Positions 1 through 5,859 of a stretch of 7,626 nucleotides of DNA are shown one piece after another. This stretch comes from Thermotogaceae bacterium (GTDB lineage Bacteria > Thermotogota > Thermotogae > Thermotogales > Thermotogaceae). The translations under genes were made by a program, and so were the position numbers. The notes under the pieces were generated by a model. The model worked only from the letters and a program-made list of their open reading frames with translations. It searched no databases and had not been told where the DNA came from. Each line of letters begins with the position of its first letter. The stretch's first letter is position 1. The DNA lies in assembly GCA_021161105.1 (NCBI GenBank), contig JAGHBG010000197.1, forward strand, positions 1 through 7,626, given 5' to 3'.

Positions 1-102
1 GATGAAGAACCCGTTTTTACATCTTCAGATAAAATAATTTTTGATATAGAAATACCATCTGGAGAATATTCCTTAAACCTTGTTATTAACAGCAGTTGGT
101 GA
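1..102 (+). CDS. C-terminal fragment of an unidentified protein (5' end outside window)
   Basis: An open frame runs from base 1 to a TGA at 100-102 and encodes the last 33 residues of a protein that begins upstream. The tail alternates hydrophobic and polar residues (for example FDIEIPSGEYSLNLVI), which looks like two antiparallel beta strands joined by a PSGEY turn. It would suit the C-terminal beta-sandwich of a secreted or carbohydrate-active enzyme, but this is too short to name a family. Support for coding comes from the absence of stops and from the spacing to the next gene: a ribosome site starts 3 nt after the stop and the ribokinase start is 15 nt away, as expected inside an operon. 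Function unknown. Confidence 0.6.
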   Translation, partial: DEEPVFTSSDKIIFDIEIPSGEYSLNLVINSSW

Positions 103-117
103 CATGGAGGGGAGAAT

Positions 118-1026
118 ATGATACTTGTAGTGGGAAGTTCAAACGTTGATTATGTATTCAAGGTTGATCATTTCACAAATACTGGAGAAACTCAAAAAGC
201 TCTATCATTTCAACTTTATCCAGGTGGAAAGGGAGCAAATCAAGCGGTAACTGCCGGAAAATTAAGAGGAAAAAGTCTATTTCTTTCGTGTTTATCGGAC
301 AGGGATGGTCAGGTGTTGATCGAAAATTTTAAAAAATGGAATGTAAATGGCTGGAAAATATGTGGAGAATATACAGGAAAAGCTTTTATTGAAGTGACAA
401 AAAATGGAGAAAACAGGATAATAATATACCCTGGGGCTAACGAATCCTTAACTTCAAAAGTTATCGTTGAAAACAAAAAAATGATAGAAAATTCTGATGT
501 TCTTCTTCTTCAAAATGAGATACCTCTTGATGCAAACAAGACAGCTGCTGAAATAGCTAAAAATCTTGGTAAATTCGTGATTTTAGATCCTGCCCCAGCT
601 CAAAATCTGGATAAAGAAATTCTAATGCTTGCTGATTTAATAACTCCTAATGAGGAAGAAGCAAAGGAAATAGGAAAGATAATGGGATGTGATTTCGATA
701 ATCCTGAATCATACATGAAATGTATAACAAACAAAGGTGTTCATTCCATAATATTAAAGCTTGGAGGAAAAGGTTCTATATACTTCGATGGAGAAGAATT
801 TATAAAAGTTGATGCATTTAAAGTCGGGAATGTTGTTGACACAACAGCAGCAGGAGATGTATACAATGGTGCATTAGCCACAGCACTTGATGAAGGAAAA
901 AGTATAAAACATGCTATGATATTTGCAAGTGCAGCTGCGGCTATTTCTGTTACAAAAATGGGAGCTCAAAGTTCCATACCAGATAGAAACAAGGTAGAAA
1001 CCTTCTTGAAAAATCAAAAAATGTGA
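118..1026 (+). CDS. rbsK: Ribokinase (PfkB carbohydrate kinase family)
   Basis: This cytoplasmic enzyme should phosphorylate D-ribose with ATP to ribose-5-phosphate, feeding the pentose phosphate pathway and nucleotide synthesis. The 302-residue length matches the family (about 300-310). Motifs seen: the N-terminal strand VVGSSNVD with N9 and D11 for the sugar, the first PfkB signature PGGKGANQAV at 35-44, a ligand-type glutamate E134 in LLQNEIPLD, the PGANESL and TPNEEEA segments typical of RbsK, and the second signature DTTAAGD at 241-247, where D247 is the expected catalytic base. The C-terminal GAQSSIP segment also matches ribokinase (GAQPSVP in E. coli) rather than fructokinase or adenosine kinase. 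The usual TF after AAGD is VY here, a mild change. The start ATG has GGAGG at 106-110, 7 nt upstream. It probably shares a transcript with the upstream fragment. No ribose transporter or LacI regulator is visible in the window. Confidence 0.92.
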   Translation: MILVVGSSNVDYVFKVDHFTNTGETQKALSFQLYPGGKGANQAVTAGKLRGKSLFLSCLSDRDGQVLIENFKKWNVNGWKICGEYTGKAFIEVTKNGENRIIIYPGANESLTSKVIVENKKMIENSDVLLLQNEIPLDANKTAAEIAKNLGKFVILDPAPAQNLDKEILMLADLITPNEEEAKEIGKIMGCDFDNPESYMKCITNKGVHSIILKLGGKGSIYFDGEEFIKVDAFKVGNVVDTTAAGDVYNGALATALDEGKSIKHAMIFASAAAAISVTKMGAQSSIPDRNKVETFLKNQKM

Positions 1027-1037
1027 TATTATAGAAG

Positions 1038-1054
1038 AGTACTTATAAAGTACT
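1038..1054 (+). other. Small hairpin downstream of ribokinase
   Basis: AGTACTT (1038-1044), loop ATA, AAGTACT (1048-1054) form a perfect 7-bp stem 11 nt after the ribokinase stop. No U-tract follows directly; a T-rich stretch comes only at about 1080-1091. It is therefore a poor intrinsic terminator. It may serve as a 3' end stabiliser or processing site, or be chance. The rest of the 123-nt gap has no clear -35/-10 pair; the best -10-like string is TATACA at 1106-1111, with no good -35. Confidence 0.3.
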
Positions 1055-1135
1055 TCCAGTGGTTCCTTCTCAAGTAGATTTTTTCCTTTTTGTGGGCAAC
1101 AAATTTATACAAACCAGCCCTAACAGGGATTATTT

Positions 1136-1145
1136 AGGAGGTGAT
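1136..1145 (+). promoter_or_regulatory. Perfect 10-base Shine-Dalgarno of talC
   Basis: AGGAGGTGAT is complementary over all ten bases to the usual 3' end of 16S rRNA (ATCACCTCCT). It fixes the talC start at GTG 1150, 8 nt after AGGAGG. An in-frame GTG at 1141 lies inside this site and cannot be the start. The site also lies 6 nt before ATG 1148, which is followed at once by TGA in another frame, giving a start-stop pair that overlaps the true start. Confidence 0.85.
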
Positions 1146-1149
1146 TCAT

Positions 1150-1815
1150 GTGAAAATATTCCTTGATACTGCAAATCTTGATGAGATCAAAAAAGGTGTT
1201 GAATGGGGAATAGTTGACGGAGTTACAACAAATCCTACTCTTGTTGCAAGAGAAAGAGTGCCATTTGAAAAAAGAATTAAAGAAATATGTGAAGTAGTAA
1301 AAGGGCCTGTTTCCGCAGAAGTAACTGCACTTGATTGGAAAGGCATGGTTGAAGAAGCCAGAAACCTTGCCAAGATTGACGAACATGTTGTGATCAAAAT
1401 ACCTCTTACACCTGATGGAATAAAGGCTATCAAGATTCTTTCAAATGAAGGCATAAAAACAAATGCAACTCTTGTTTTTTCTCCTATGCAAGCTGTTTTA
1501 GCAGCAAAAGCCGGGGCAACCTATGTTAGTCCATTTATAGGAAGGATCGATGACATCTCATCAGATGGCCTTAAGATGTTAGAGGAGATAGTTGTAATTT
1601 TTAACAACTATGCATTTGATACTGAGATAATTGCAGCTTCTATAAGGCACCCCATGCATGTAGTTGAAGCTGCTCTCATGGGAGTTGACATAGTCACAAT
1701 GCCCTTCTCTGTTCTTGAAAAACTATTCAAGCATCCTTTAACAGATATAGGAGTAGAAAGATTCATGAAAGATTGGGAAGAATACAGAAAAATCATGGGA
1801 GGTGAATCAGTTTGA
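1150..1815 (+). CDS. talC: Transaldolase, small TalC/FSA-type
   Basis: This cytoplasmic enzyme should move a dihydroxyacetone unit between sugar phosphates in the non-oxidative pentose phosphate pathway. From GTG 1150 the protein is 221 residues, the normal size for the short decameric transaldolases, and begins MKIFLDTANLDEI as family members do. Visible landmarks are TTNPTL at 26-31, the Schiff-base lysine K83 in VVIKIPLTPDG, NATLVFS at 105-111 and YVSPFIGRIDD at 125-135. Two positions separate true transaldolase from fructose-6-phosphate aldolase: E57 and F129 here match transaldolase, while E. coli FsaA has Gln59 and Tyr131. The function call is therefore transaldolase, by inference from these residues. 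It follows ribokinase after 123 nt and overlaps rho by 4 nt, so its translation probably drives entry into rho. No terminator separates it from rho. Confidence 0.93.
   Translation: MKIFLDTANLDEIKKGVEWGIVDGVTTNPTLVARERVPFEKRIKEICEVVKGPVSAEVTALDWKGMVEEARNLAKIDEHVVIKIPLTPDGIKAIKILSNEGIKTNATLVFSPMQAVLAAKAGATYVSPFIGRIDDISSDGLKMLEEIVVIFNNYAFDTEIIAASIRHPMHVVEAALMGVDIVTMPFSVLEKLFKHPLTDIGVERFMKDWEEYRKIMGGESV
1797..1805 (+). promoter_or_regulatory. Ribosome binding site of rho inside the talC 3' end
   Basis: GGGAGGTGA lies in the last codons of talC, with GGAGG at 1798-1802, 9 nt before the TTG at 1812. It supports TTG 1812 as the rho start rather than the internal ATG at about 1858, which has no comparable site. 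Ribosomes finishing talC at TGA 1813-1815 would sit directly on this start, giving translational coupling. Confidence 0.75.
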
Positions 1816-3101
1816 GTGATTCCTTGGAAGCATTTGATATAACAGAACTGGAAAACATGACAGTAAGAGAACTTTACAAGCTTGCAAAAAAATATGAAAT
1901 AGCAAGATATACAAGTTATAGAAAAAGAGAACTCATAAACGAAATATTGAAAAAACAACGGGAAAAGATGGGTTATTTTTCCGGTGAAGGTGTGCTTGAT
2001 GTAAATGAGAACGGCGGATTTGGTTTCCTTAGATCCATGAAAGATAATCTTCTACCTTCCTCTGATGACATTTATGTTTCACCATCACAGATAAGAAAAT
2101 TCAATCTAAACACAGGAGATATAATAAAAGGCATCATAAGACCTCCAAGAAACGGAGAAAAATATTTTGCAATGATAAAAATAACTTCCGTAAACGATCA
2201 TCCAATCGAAAAAAGTGGTGAAAGAATAAACTTTGAAAATCTTACTCCCGATTATCCAAGGGAAAAATTTATTCTCGAAACACATCCAGATATTTTAAGC
2301 ACAAGAATAATCGACCTTTTCGCTCCGATTGGAAAAGGCCAGAGAGGAATGATAGTTTCTCCACCAAAAGCTGGAAAAACCACTATTTTAAAGGAAATAG
2401 CTAACGGCATAGCTCACAACCATCCGGAAACTTTCAGGATAATACTTTTAATAGATGAAAGGCCAGAGGAAGTCACCGATATAAAAGAATCCGCTGATGC
2501 GCTCGTAATCGCTGCACCATTTGACATGGAACCACGGCATCAAACAAAAGTTGCCGAGCTTACCCTTGAAATAGCTAAAAGACAGGTAGAATTCGGAAAA
2601 GATGTTGTCATACTTCTGGATTCTTTGACAAGGCTTGCAAGAGTTTACAACATATCAATAGAACCAAGCGGAAAGCTTCTTTCGGGTGGCGTAGATCCAG
2701 CCGCTCTTGTTAAACCAAAGAAATTTTTCGGTGCTGCAAGAAATATAAGAGAAGGCGGATCGCTTACCATAATAGCAACCGCTCTCATAGAAACCGGGTC
2801 AAAGATGGATGAAGTTATATTCGAAGAATTCAAAGGAACAGGAAATATGGAATTAGTTTTGTCAAGACAGCTGGCTAATAAGAGAATATTCCCAGCTATA
2901 AGCATAACGTTATCTGGCACCAGAAGAGAAGAACTGCTACTCGATAAGGAAACTTTAAAGAAAGTATGGCTCCTAAGAAGAATGTTATCCACTATGAGTG
3001 AAGAGGAAGGTTTGTCCCTTATATTGAAAAAATTGAGGGAAACAAAGAGCAACTATGACTTTTTAGCACTTATAGATATGGATAAAGCAAGAAGTTACTG
3101 A
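1812..3101 (+). CDS. rho: Transcription termination factor Rho
   Basis: Rho is a hexameric RNA-dependent ATPase that pulls on nascent RNA and releases RNA polymerase. This 429-residue protein has all parts in order: a Rho_N helical domain (about 15-50), an RNA-binding cold-shock-like fold (about 53-127) with the RNP1 core GGFGFLR at 68-74, and the RecA-type ATPase. Walker A is PPKAGKTT at 184-191 (K189), the catalytic-glutamate segment is DER at 215-217 (E216), Walker B ends at D270 in ILLDS, the Q-loop region is SGKLLSGGVDP, the R-loop is KGTGN, and the arginine finger is R371 in SGTRREE. Residues from Walker A on are offset by +5 from E. coli, so nothing is missing. The FDMEPRHQTKVAE segment differs from E. 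coli FDEPASRHVQVAE and resembles Thermotogota Rho as I recall it. The start is TTG, coupled to talC. The 3' end overlaps a convergent gene by 7 nt. Confidence 0.98.
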   Translation: MSDSLEAFDITELENMTVRELYKLAKKYEIARYTSYRKRELINEILKKQREKMGYFSGEGVLDVNENGGFGFLRSMKDNLLPSSDDIYVSPSQIRKFNLNTGDIIKGIIRPPRNGEKYFAMIKITSVNDHPIEKSGERINFENLTPDYPREKFILETHPDILSTRIIDLFAPIGKGQRGMIVSPPKAGKTTILKEIANGIAHNHPETFRIILLIDERPEEVTDIKESADALVIAAPFDMEPRHQTKVAELTLEIAKRQVEFGKDVVILLDSLTRLARVYNISIEPSGKLLSGGVDPAALVKPKKFFGAARNIREGGSLTIIATALIETGSKMDEVIFEEFKGTGNMELVLSRQLANKRIFPAISITLSGTRREELLLDKETLKKVWLLRRMLSTMSEEEGLSLILKKLRETKSNYDFLALIDMDKARSY

Positions 3102-4264
3102 TGCCTTATAAACAAAGCTTGACCCTCTTCTGAGATAACTTTAAACAATTTTCCTCTTTCTTCTAAGATTTTTAACTTCCCAAATACAGGATGAGAAGAA
3201 TCCGGGAGCTTGGAAGTTTTTAAGGCCTTCTCAAGCTCCGCTGCGTAGCTTCTAACCTCCGTCCTATCAACTTTTCTCCTCTTAAAATCACCTTCAAGTA
3301 GCCTGTTTTGAACCTCCAGAAGGTATTCATAATCTTGCATTGACCTTGATATCGCCGAAATATCTGAAAATTCCCCATAAAAACCTATTATAGAACCCAA
3401 AATTGATGCTATTGTGTCTGTATCTGTTCGCTTTTCATTCGCTGCTGTGAGCAAAAGTTTCTTTGCTGAAATTTTCCCAATTTTCATTGCAAGTCCCGCA
3501 GAACACAAAGCTACACTTATACCCATTCCAGGTGTTTCATATTCTCCTGCTTTCTTACAAATCAACGAGTAATCATCATCTACATCAATGCTCTCTATTT
3601 TCTCCAGAACATACCTGAAGGTAAACTCAAACTCACTTAAAAAGTCTCCGGAACGAATTTTCTTCCACTCTTTCATGAAATCGTCAGACTCCAAAATCCT
3701 TACTGCACTCTCCTGGAAAACTTTATATTGTTTTAATACCGAATTTTTATCAATTTTCTTTTCATTCTTAGATAAGTTCATTACAGCAGCCACCAGCAAA
3801 GCACCCAAAAGAGCCTTGACATTCCCATGTGTAACTATGGTGGAATAAATAACGTACCTCACTATATCTGACTCATTTTCAAATGCAGCTACTATTGGAG
3901 AAACTCTCATAGCAGCACCACTGCCACCGGCATCCCCATAACCCGGATAAAAACTGGTGTACCATTGAACTCTGGGAGAAAAGAAGTTCATAGCAGCTTT
4001 TGTAGTGGCTTTTCCAGCGCCTCTTTCATAATAAGCCCATAGTGGAAGTTCCACATAAGCAAAGTAATCCGGGTGAAACTCTCCATCCCAAATAGAACGT
4101 GCAATTGCTAATGTCATCTGAGTATCATCTGAATATTCCCCTTTTTTAATTTCTTCCTTAGTTTTTGGATGTGTCCAATCCATAAATCCGTCCACTTTAT
4201 CTACTACACCAGCTTCGACAGGAAATCCCATAGCATCTCCAGTTGCACCATAAACAAGAAACAT
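3095..4264 (-). CDS. ADP-ribosylglycohydrolase family protein with C-terminal extension
   Basis: Members of this family (DraG, ARH) remove ADP-ribose from proteins or small targets using two Mg ions. Seen here, numbered from the chosen start: GATGDAMGFPVE at 6-17, the metal-binding YSDDTQMTLA with D46, D47 and T48, a YERGAGKATTKAA segment, GSGAAMRVSPIVAA, THGNVKALLGALL, and the second metal motif RTDTDTIASILGS with D281, D283 and T284. The acid residues needed for catalysis are thus present, though the second motif has RT where many members have GG. At 389 residues it is longer than the common 290-330; about the last 70-80 residues form a charged extension I do not recognise. The start at 4264 is preferred over ATG 4273 because AAGGAGG lies 9 nt before the former and touches the latter. 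It converges on rho and diverges from tldD. No partner ADP-ribosyltransferase is in the window, so the substrate is unknown. Confidence 0.88.
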   Translation of the reverse strand: MFLVYGATGDAMGFPVEAGVVDKVDGFMDWTHPKTKEEIKKGEYSDDTQMTLAIARSIWDGEFHPDYFAYVELPLWAYYERGAGKATTKAAMNFFSPRVQWYTSFYPGYGDAGGSGAAMRVSPIVAAFENESDIVRYVIYSTIVTHGNVKALLGALLVAAVMNLSKNEKKIDKNSVLKQYKVFQESAVRILESDDFMKEWKKIRSGDFLSEFEFTFRYVLEKIESIDVDDDYSLICKKAGEYETPGMGISVALCSAGLAMKIGKISAKKLLLTAANEKRTDTDTIASILGSIIGFYGEFSDISAISRSMQDYEYLLEVQNRLLEGDFKRRKVDRTEVRSYAAELEKALKTSKLPDSSHPVFGKLKILEERGKLFKVISEEGQALFIRHQ

Positions 4265-4273
4265 TTTCTCCAT

Positions 4274-4280
4274 CCTCCTT
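4274..4280 (-). promoter_or_regulatory. Ribosome site that decides the ADP-ribosylglycohydrolase start
   Basis: On the - strand AAGGAGG is followed directly by ATG (4273-4271) and then, 9 nt after the site, by a second in-frame ATG (4264-4262). Zero spacing is not usable, so the second ATG is the likely start and the first three codons of the longer frame are leader. A weaker GGAG at 4271-4268 also points to the second ATG. Confidence 0.75.
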
Positions 4281-4302
4281 AATTAAGATTCATCTTTAGC
4301 AA

Positions 4303-4308
4303 ATTATA
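4303..4308 (-). promoter_or_regulatory. Candidate -10 box for the ADP-ribosylglycohydrolase gene
   Basis: The - strand reads TATAAT here, about 38 nt upstream of the chosen start, which leaves a leader of roughly 30 nt. The hexamer 17 nt further upstream (4326-4331, AGAGCC on the - strand) is a poor -35, so the promoter may be weak or need an activator. Confidence 0.5.
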
Positions 4309-4350
4309 CTATTTTAGCGTAACGTGGCTCTATTTTCGATTAAGGTTTTT

Positions 4351-4371
4351 ATTATAAATATGAGTTATAAT
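4351..4371. repeat. Inverted repeat ATTATAA-N7-TTATAAT, possible operator
   Basis: Two perfect 7-base arms at 4351-4357 and 4365-4371 are separated by 7 nt. The right arm contains the predicted tldD -10 box. The arms are pure A/T, so chance is a serious alternative, but their position between the -35 region and the start site is where a repressor would act. Confidence 0.35.
4366..4371 (+). promoter_or_regulatory. Candidate -10 box for tldD-tldE
   Basis: A consensus TATAAT lies 42 nt upstream of the tldD GTG; transcription would begin near 4378. The -35 region at 4343-4348 (AGGTTT) is weak. This box and the - strand TATAAT at 4303-4308 face away from each other, with their -35 regions about 11 bp apart, so this is a back-to-back divergent promoter. 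Confidence 0.55.
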
Positions 4372-4384
4372 TGCATCATGCAAT
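4370..4384. repeat. 15-bp palindrome ATTGCAT-C-ATGCAAT, possible operator
   Basis: Perfect 7-base arms flank a single central C, centred at 4377, at the predicted tldD transcription start and touching the -10 box. A one-base loop does not favour an RNA hairpin, so a DNA-binding dimer is the more natural reading. It abuts the 4351-4371 repeat. The regulator is not identifiable from this window. Confidence 0.45.
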
Positions 4385-4413
4385 ATTAAAACTGCGAAAA
4401 AGGAGGGAGAATA

Positions 4414-5859
4414 GTGAAAGAGATATTAAAAGAAGCCCTTGAGTTTCTGAAGGCCAAGGATGTGGAGTATGCCGATGCGCGATATGAAGAGCATCAAAGA
4501 GAGGAAATCGAAGTCGAGTCTGCTCATTTGAAAAGCTTTTCATATTCTCAAGATAAAGGCGTCGGAATTAGAGTTCTCTTTGATGGTGGTTGGGGATTTG
4601 CAGCTACCGATACTTTATCCAAAAATTCCGTAATGAAAGCAGCAGAGCTTGCCCTTGAAATTGCTAAAGAATCTGCTAGAACAGCTAAGGAAAAAGTAAG
4701 GCTTGCTGAAGAGCCTTCTCATGTTGATACTTTCAAATCACCTGCTCAAGTTGATCCATTTTCCATTTCAAAAGCGGAAAAGATAGAACTTTTAAAAGAA
4801 GCCACTTCCGTCATGATGAAAAATGAAAAGGTGAAAAGAGCTGTGGGAACGATGGACTTTAGAAAGATTCATAAGGTTTTTGTAAACACCGAAGGTTCTG
4901 ACATAGAGCAAGACATAACAATTTCTGGTGCAGGGATTGTGGCTTTTGCCGTGTCTGAGGAGGGCTTTCAAGTAAGATCTTATCCATCAAGTTTTGGTGG
5001 CGATTACGCAACAAGAGGTTGGGAATTCGTCCAAGAAATGAAGCTCATCGAAAATGCAGAAAAGGTTGCGGGGGAAGCAGCAGCTCTTCTATCAGCTCCA
5101 GAGATTGAACCTGGAGAGTATGACATAATAATTGATGGTCAGCAGATGTCACTTCAAGTTCATGAATCCTGCGGCCATCCAACGGAACTTGACAGGGTAT
5201 TTGGCAGCGAAATAAGTTTTGCCGGTGGTTCATTCCTCCAGCCAGAGCTTTTGAACAAGCTCAAGTATGGAAGCGATATAGTTAACATAACCGCCGATGC
5301 AACGCTTGAAGGAGGACTTGGCTCTTTTGGATACGATGATGAAGGCGTAAAAGCGCGGATGAGCTACCTTGTAAAAGATGGACTGTTCGTTGGATACCTC
5401 ATGGATAGGCAAACAGCGGCAAAACTTGGGCTCAGATCAAACGGCGCAGCGAGGGCCGACAGCTGGTCAAACATGCCTATCATAAGGATGACGAACATCA
5501 ACCTCCTCCCAGGTGATAAAACTCTCGACGAGCTGATTTCAGAGATCGATTATGGATTCCTTCTTGCTACGAACAAGAGCTGGTCGATAGATGATATGAG
5601 AGTGAACTTCCAGTTTGCAACAGAGATAGCCTATGAGATAAAGGGAGGAAAACTCACGGGCAAGATATTCAAAAATCCAGTTTACTATGGAAAGACAACA
5701 GAGTTTTGGAACAGCTGCGACGGAATAGCAAATAAAGATTTCTGGCATATATGGGGAGTTCCAAACTGTGGAAAGGGCCAACCTGGCCAGGTTATGTGGG
5801 TAGGCCATGGAACATCACCGGCAAGATTTAGAAAGGTAAAGGTAGGTGTTGCAAGATGA
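4414..5859 (+). CDS. tldD: TldD, catalytic subunit of the TldD/TldE metalloprotease
   Basis: TldD with TldE forms a cytoplasmic zinc protease; in E. coli the pair trims the microcin B17 precursor and degrades the antitoxin CcdA and unfolded peptides. The zinc site is intact: HESCGH at 250-255 gives the HExxxH motif (H250, E251, H255), and C452 in NCGKGQPG near the C-terminus is the expected third ligand. Further family landmarks are the acidic YDDEGVKA segment, DGLFVGYLMDRQTA, the MTNINLLPGD stretch and the final WVGHGTSPAR. The length of 481 residues is the family's usual size (E. coli TldD is 481). The N-terminal half (about 1-150) is the variable domain. The start is GTG with AGGAGG at 4401-4406, 7 nt upstream. 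It overlaps tldE by 4 nt. No RiPP precursor or modifying enzyme lies nearby, so the natural substrate here is unknown. Confidence 0.95.
   Translation: MKEILKEALEFLKAKDVEYADARYEEHQREEIEVESAHLKSFSYSQDKGVGIRVLFDGGWGFAATDTLSKNSVMKAAELALEIAKESARTAKEKVRLAEEPSHVDTFKSPAQVDPFSISKAEKIELLKEATSVMMKNEKVKRAVGTMDFRKIHKVFVNTEGSDIEQDITISGAGIVAFAVSEEGFQVRSYPSSFGGDYATRGWEFVQEMKLIENAEKVAGEAAALLSAPEIEPGEYDIIIDGQQMSLQVHESCGHPTELDRVFGSEISFAGGSFLQPELLNKLKYGSDIVNITADATLEGGLGSFGYDDEGVKARMSYLVKDGLFVGYLMDRQTAAKLGLRSNGAARADSWSNMPIIRMTNINLLPGDKTLDELISEIDYGFLLATNKSWSIDDMRVNFQFATEIAYEIKGGKLTGKIFKNPVYYGKTTEFWNSCDGIANKDFWHIWGVPNCGKGQPGQVMWVGHGTSPARFRKVKVGVAR

Noticed and set aside
1038..1091. Intrinsic terminator after ribokinase
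   Set aside because: The AGTACTT/AAGTACT hairpin lacks an adjacent U-tract; the T-rich stretch is about 25 nt further on.
1141..1149. GTG 1141 as the talC start (224 residues)
   Set aside because: The codon is part of the AGGAGGTGAT ribosome site; GTG 1150 has correct spacing and gives the family's usual MKIFLDTAN start.
1120..1454. Open frames on the - strand across talC
   Set aside because: They are antisense to a highly conserved enzyme, show no family features and have no ribosome site of note.
2645..3052. Open frame on the - strand inside rho
   Set aside because: It is a mirror of conserved Rho ATPase codons; low-complexity serine/leucine content and no ribosome site.
3588..3848. Open frame on the + strand inside the ADP-ribosylglycohydrolase gene
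   Set aside because: It is antisense to a well supported gene and has no recognisable features.
4265..4273. ATG 4273 as the start of the ADP-ribosylglycohydrolase (392 residues)
   Set aside because: AAGGAGG touches this ATG with no spacer, whereas the next in-frame ATG at 4264 is 9 nt away and starts directly on the conserved N-terminal strand.
5161..5500. Possible transferred or recombined block in tldD, because some stretches are richer in G+C (up to about 58% in one 60-base line)
   Set aside because: The rise covers the conserved catalytic core, is patchy, and has no sharp boundary or flanking repeat.
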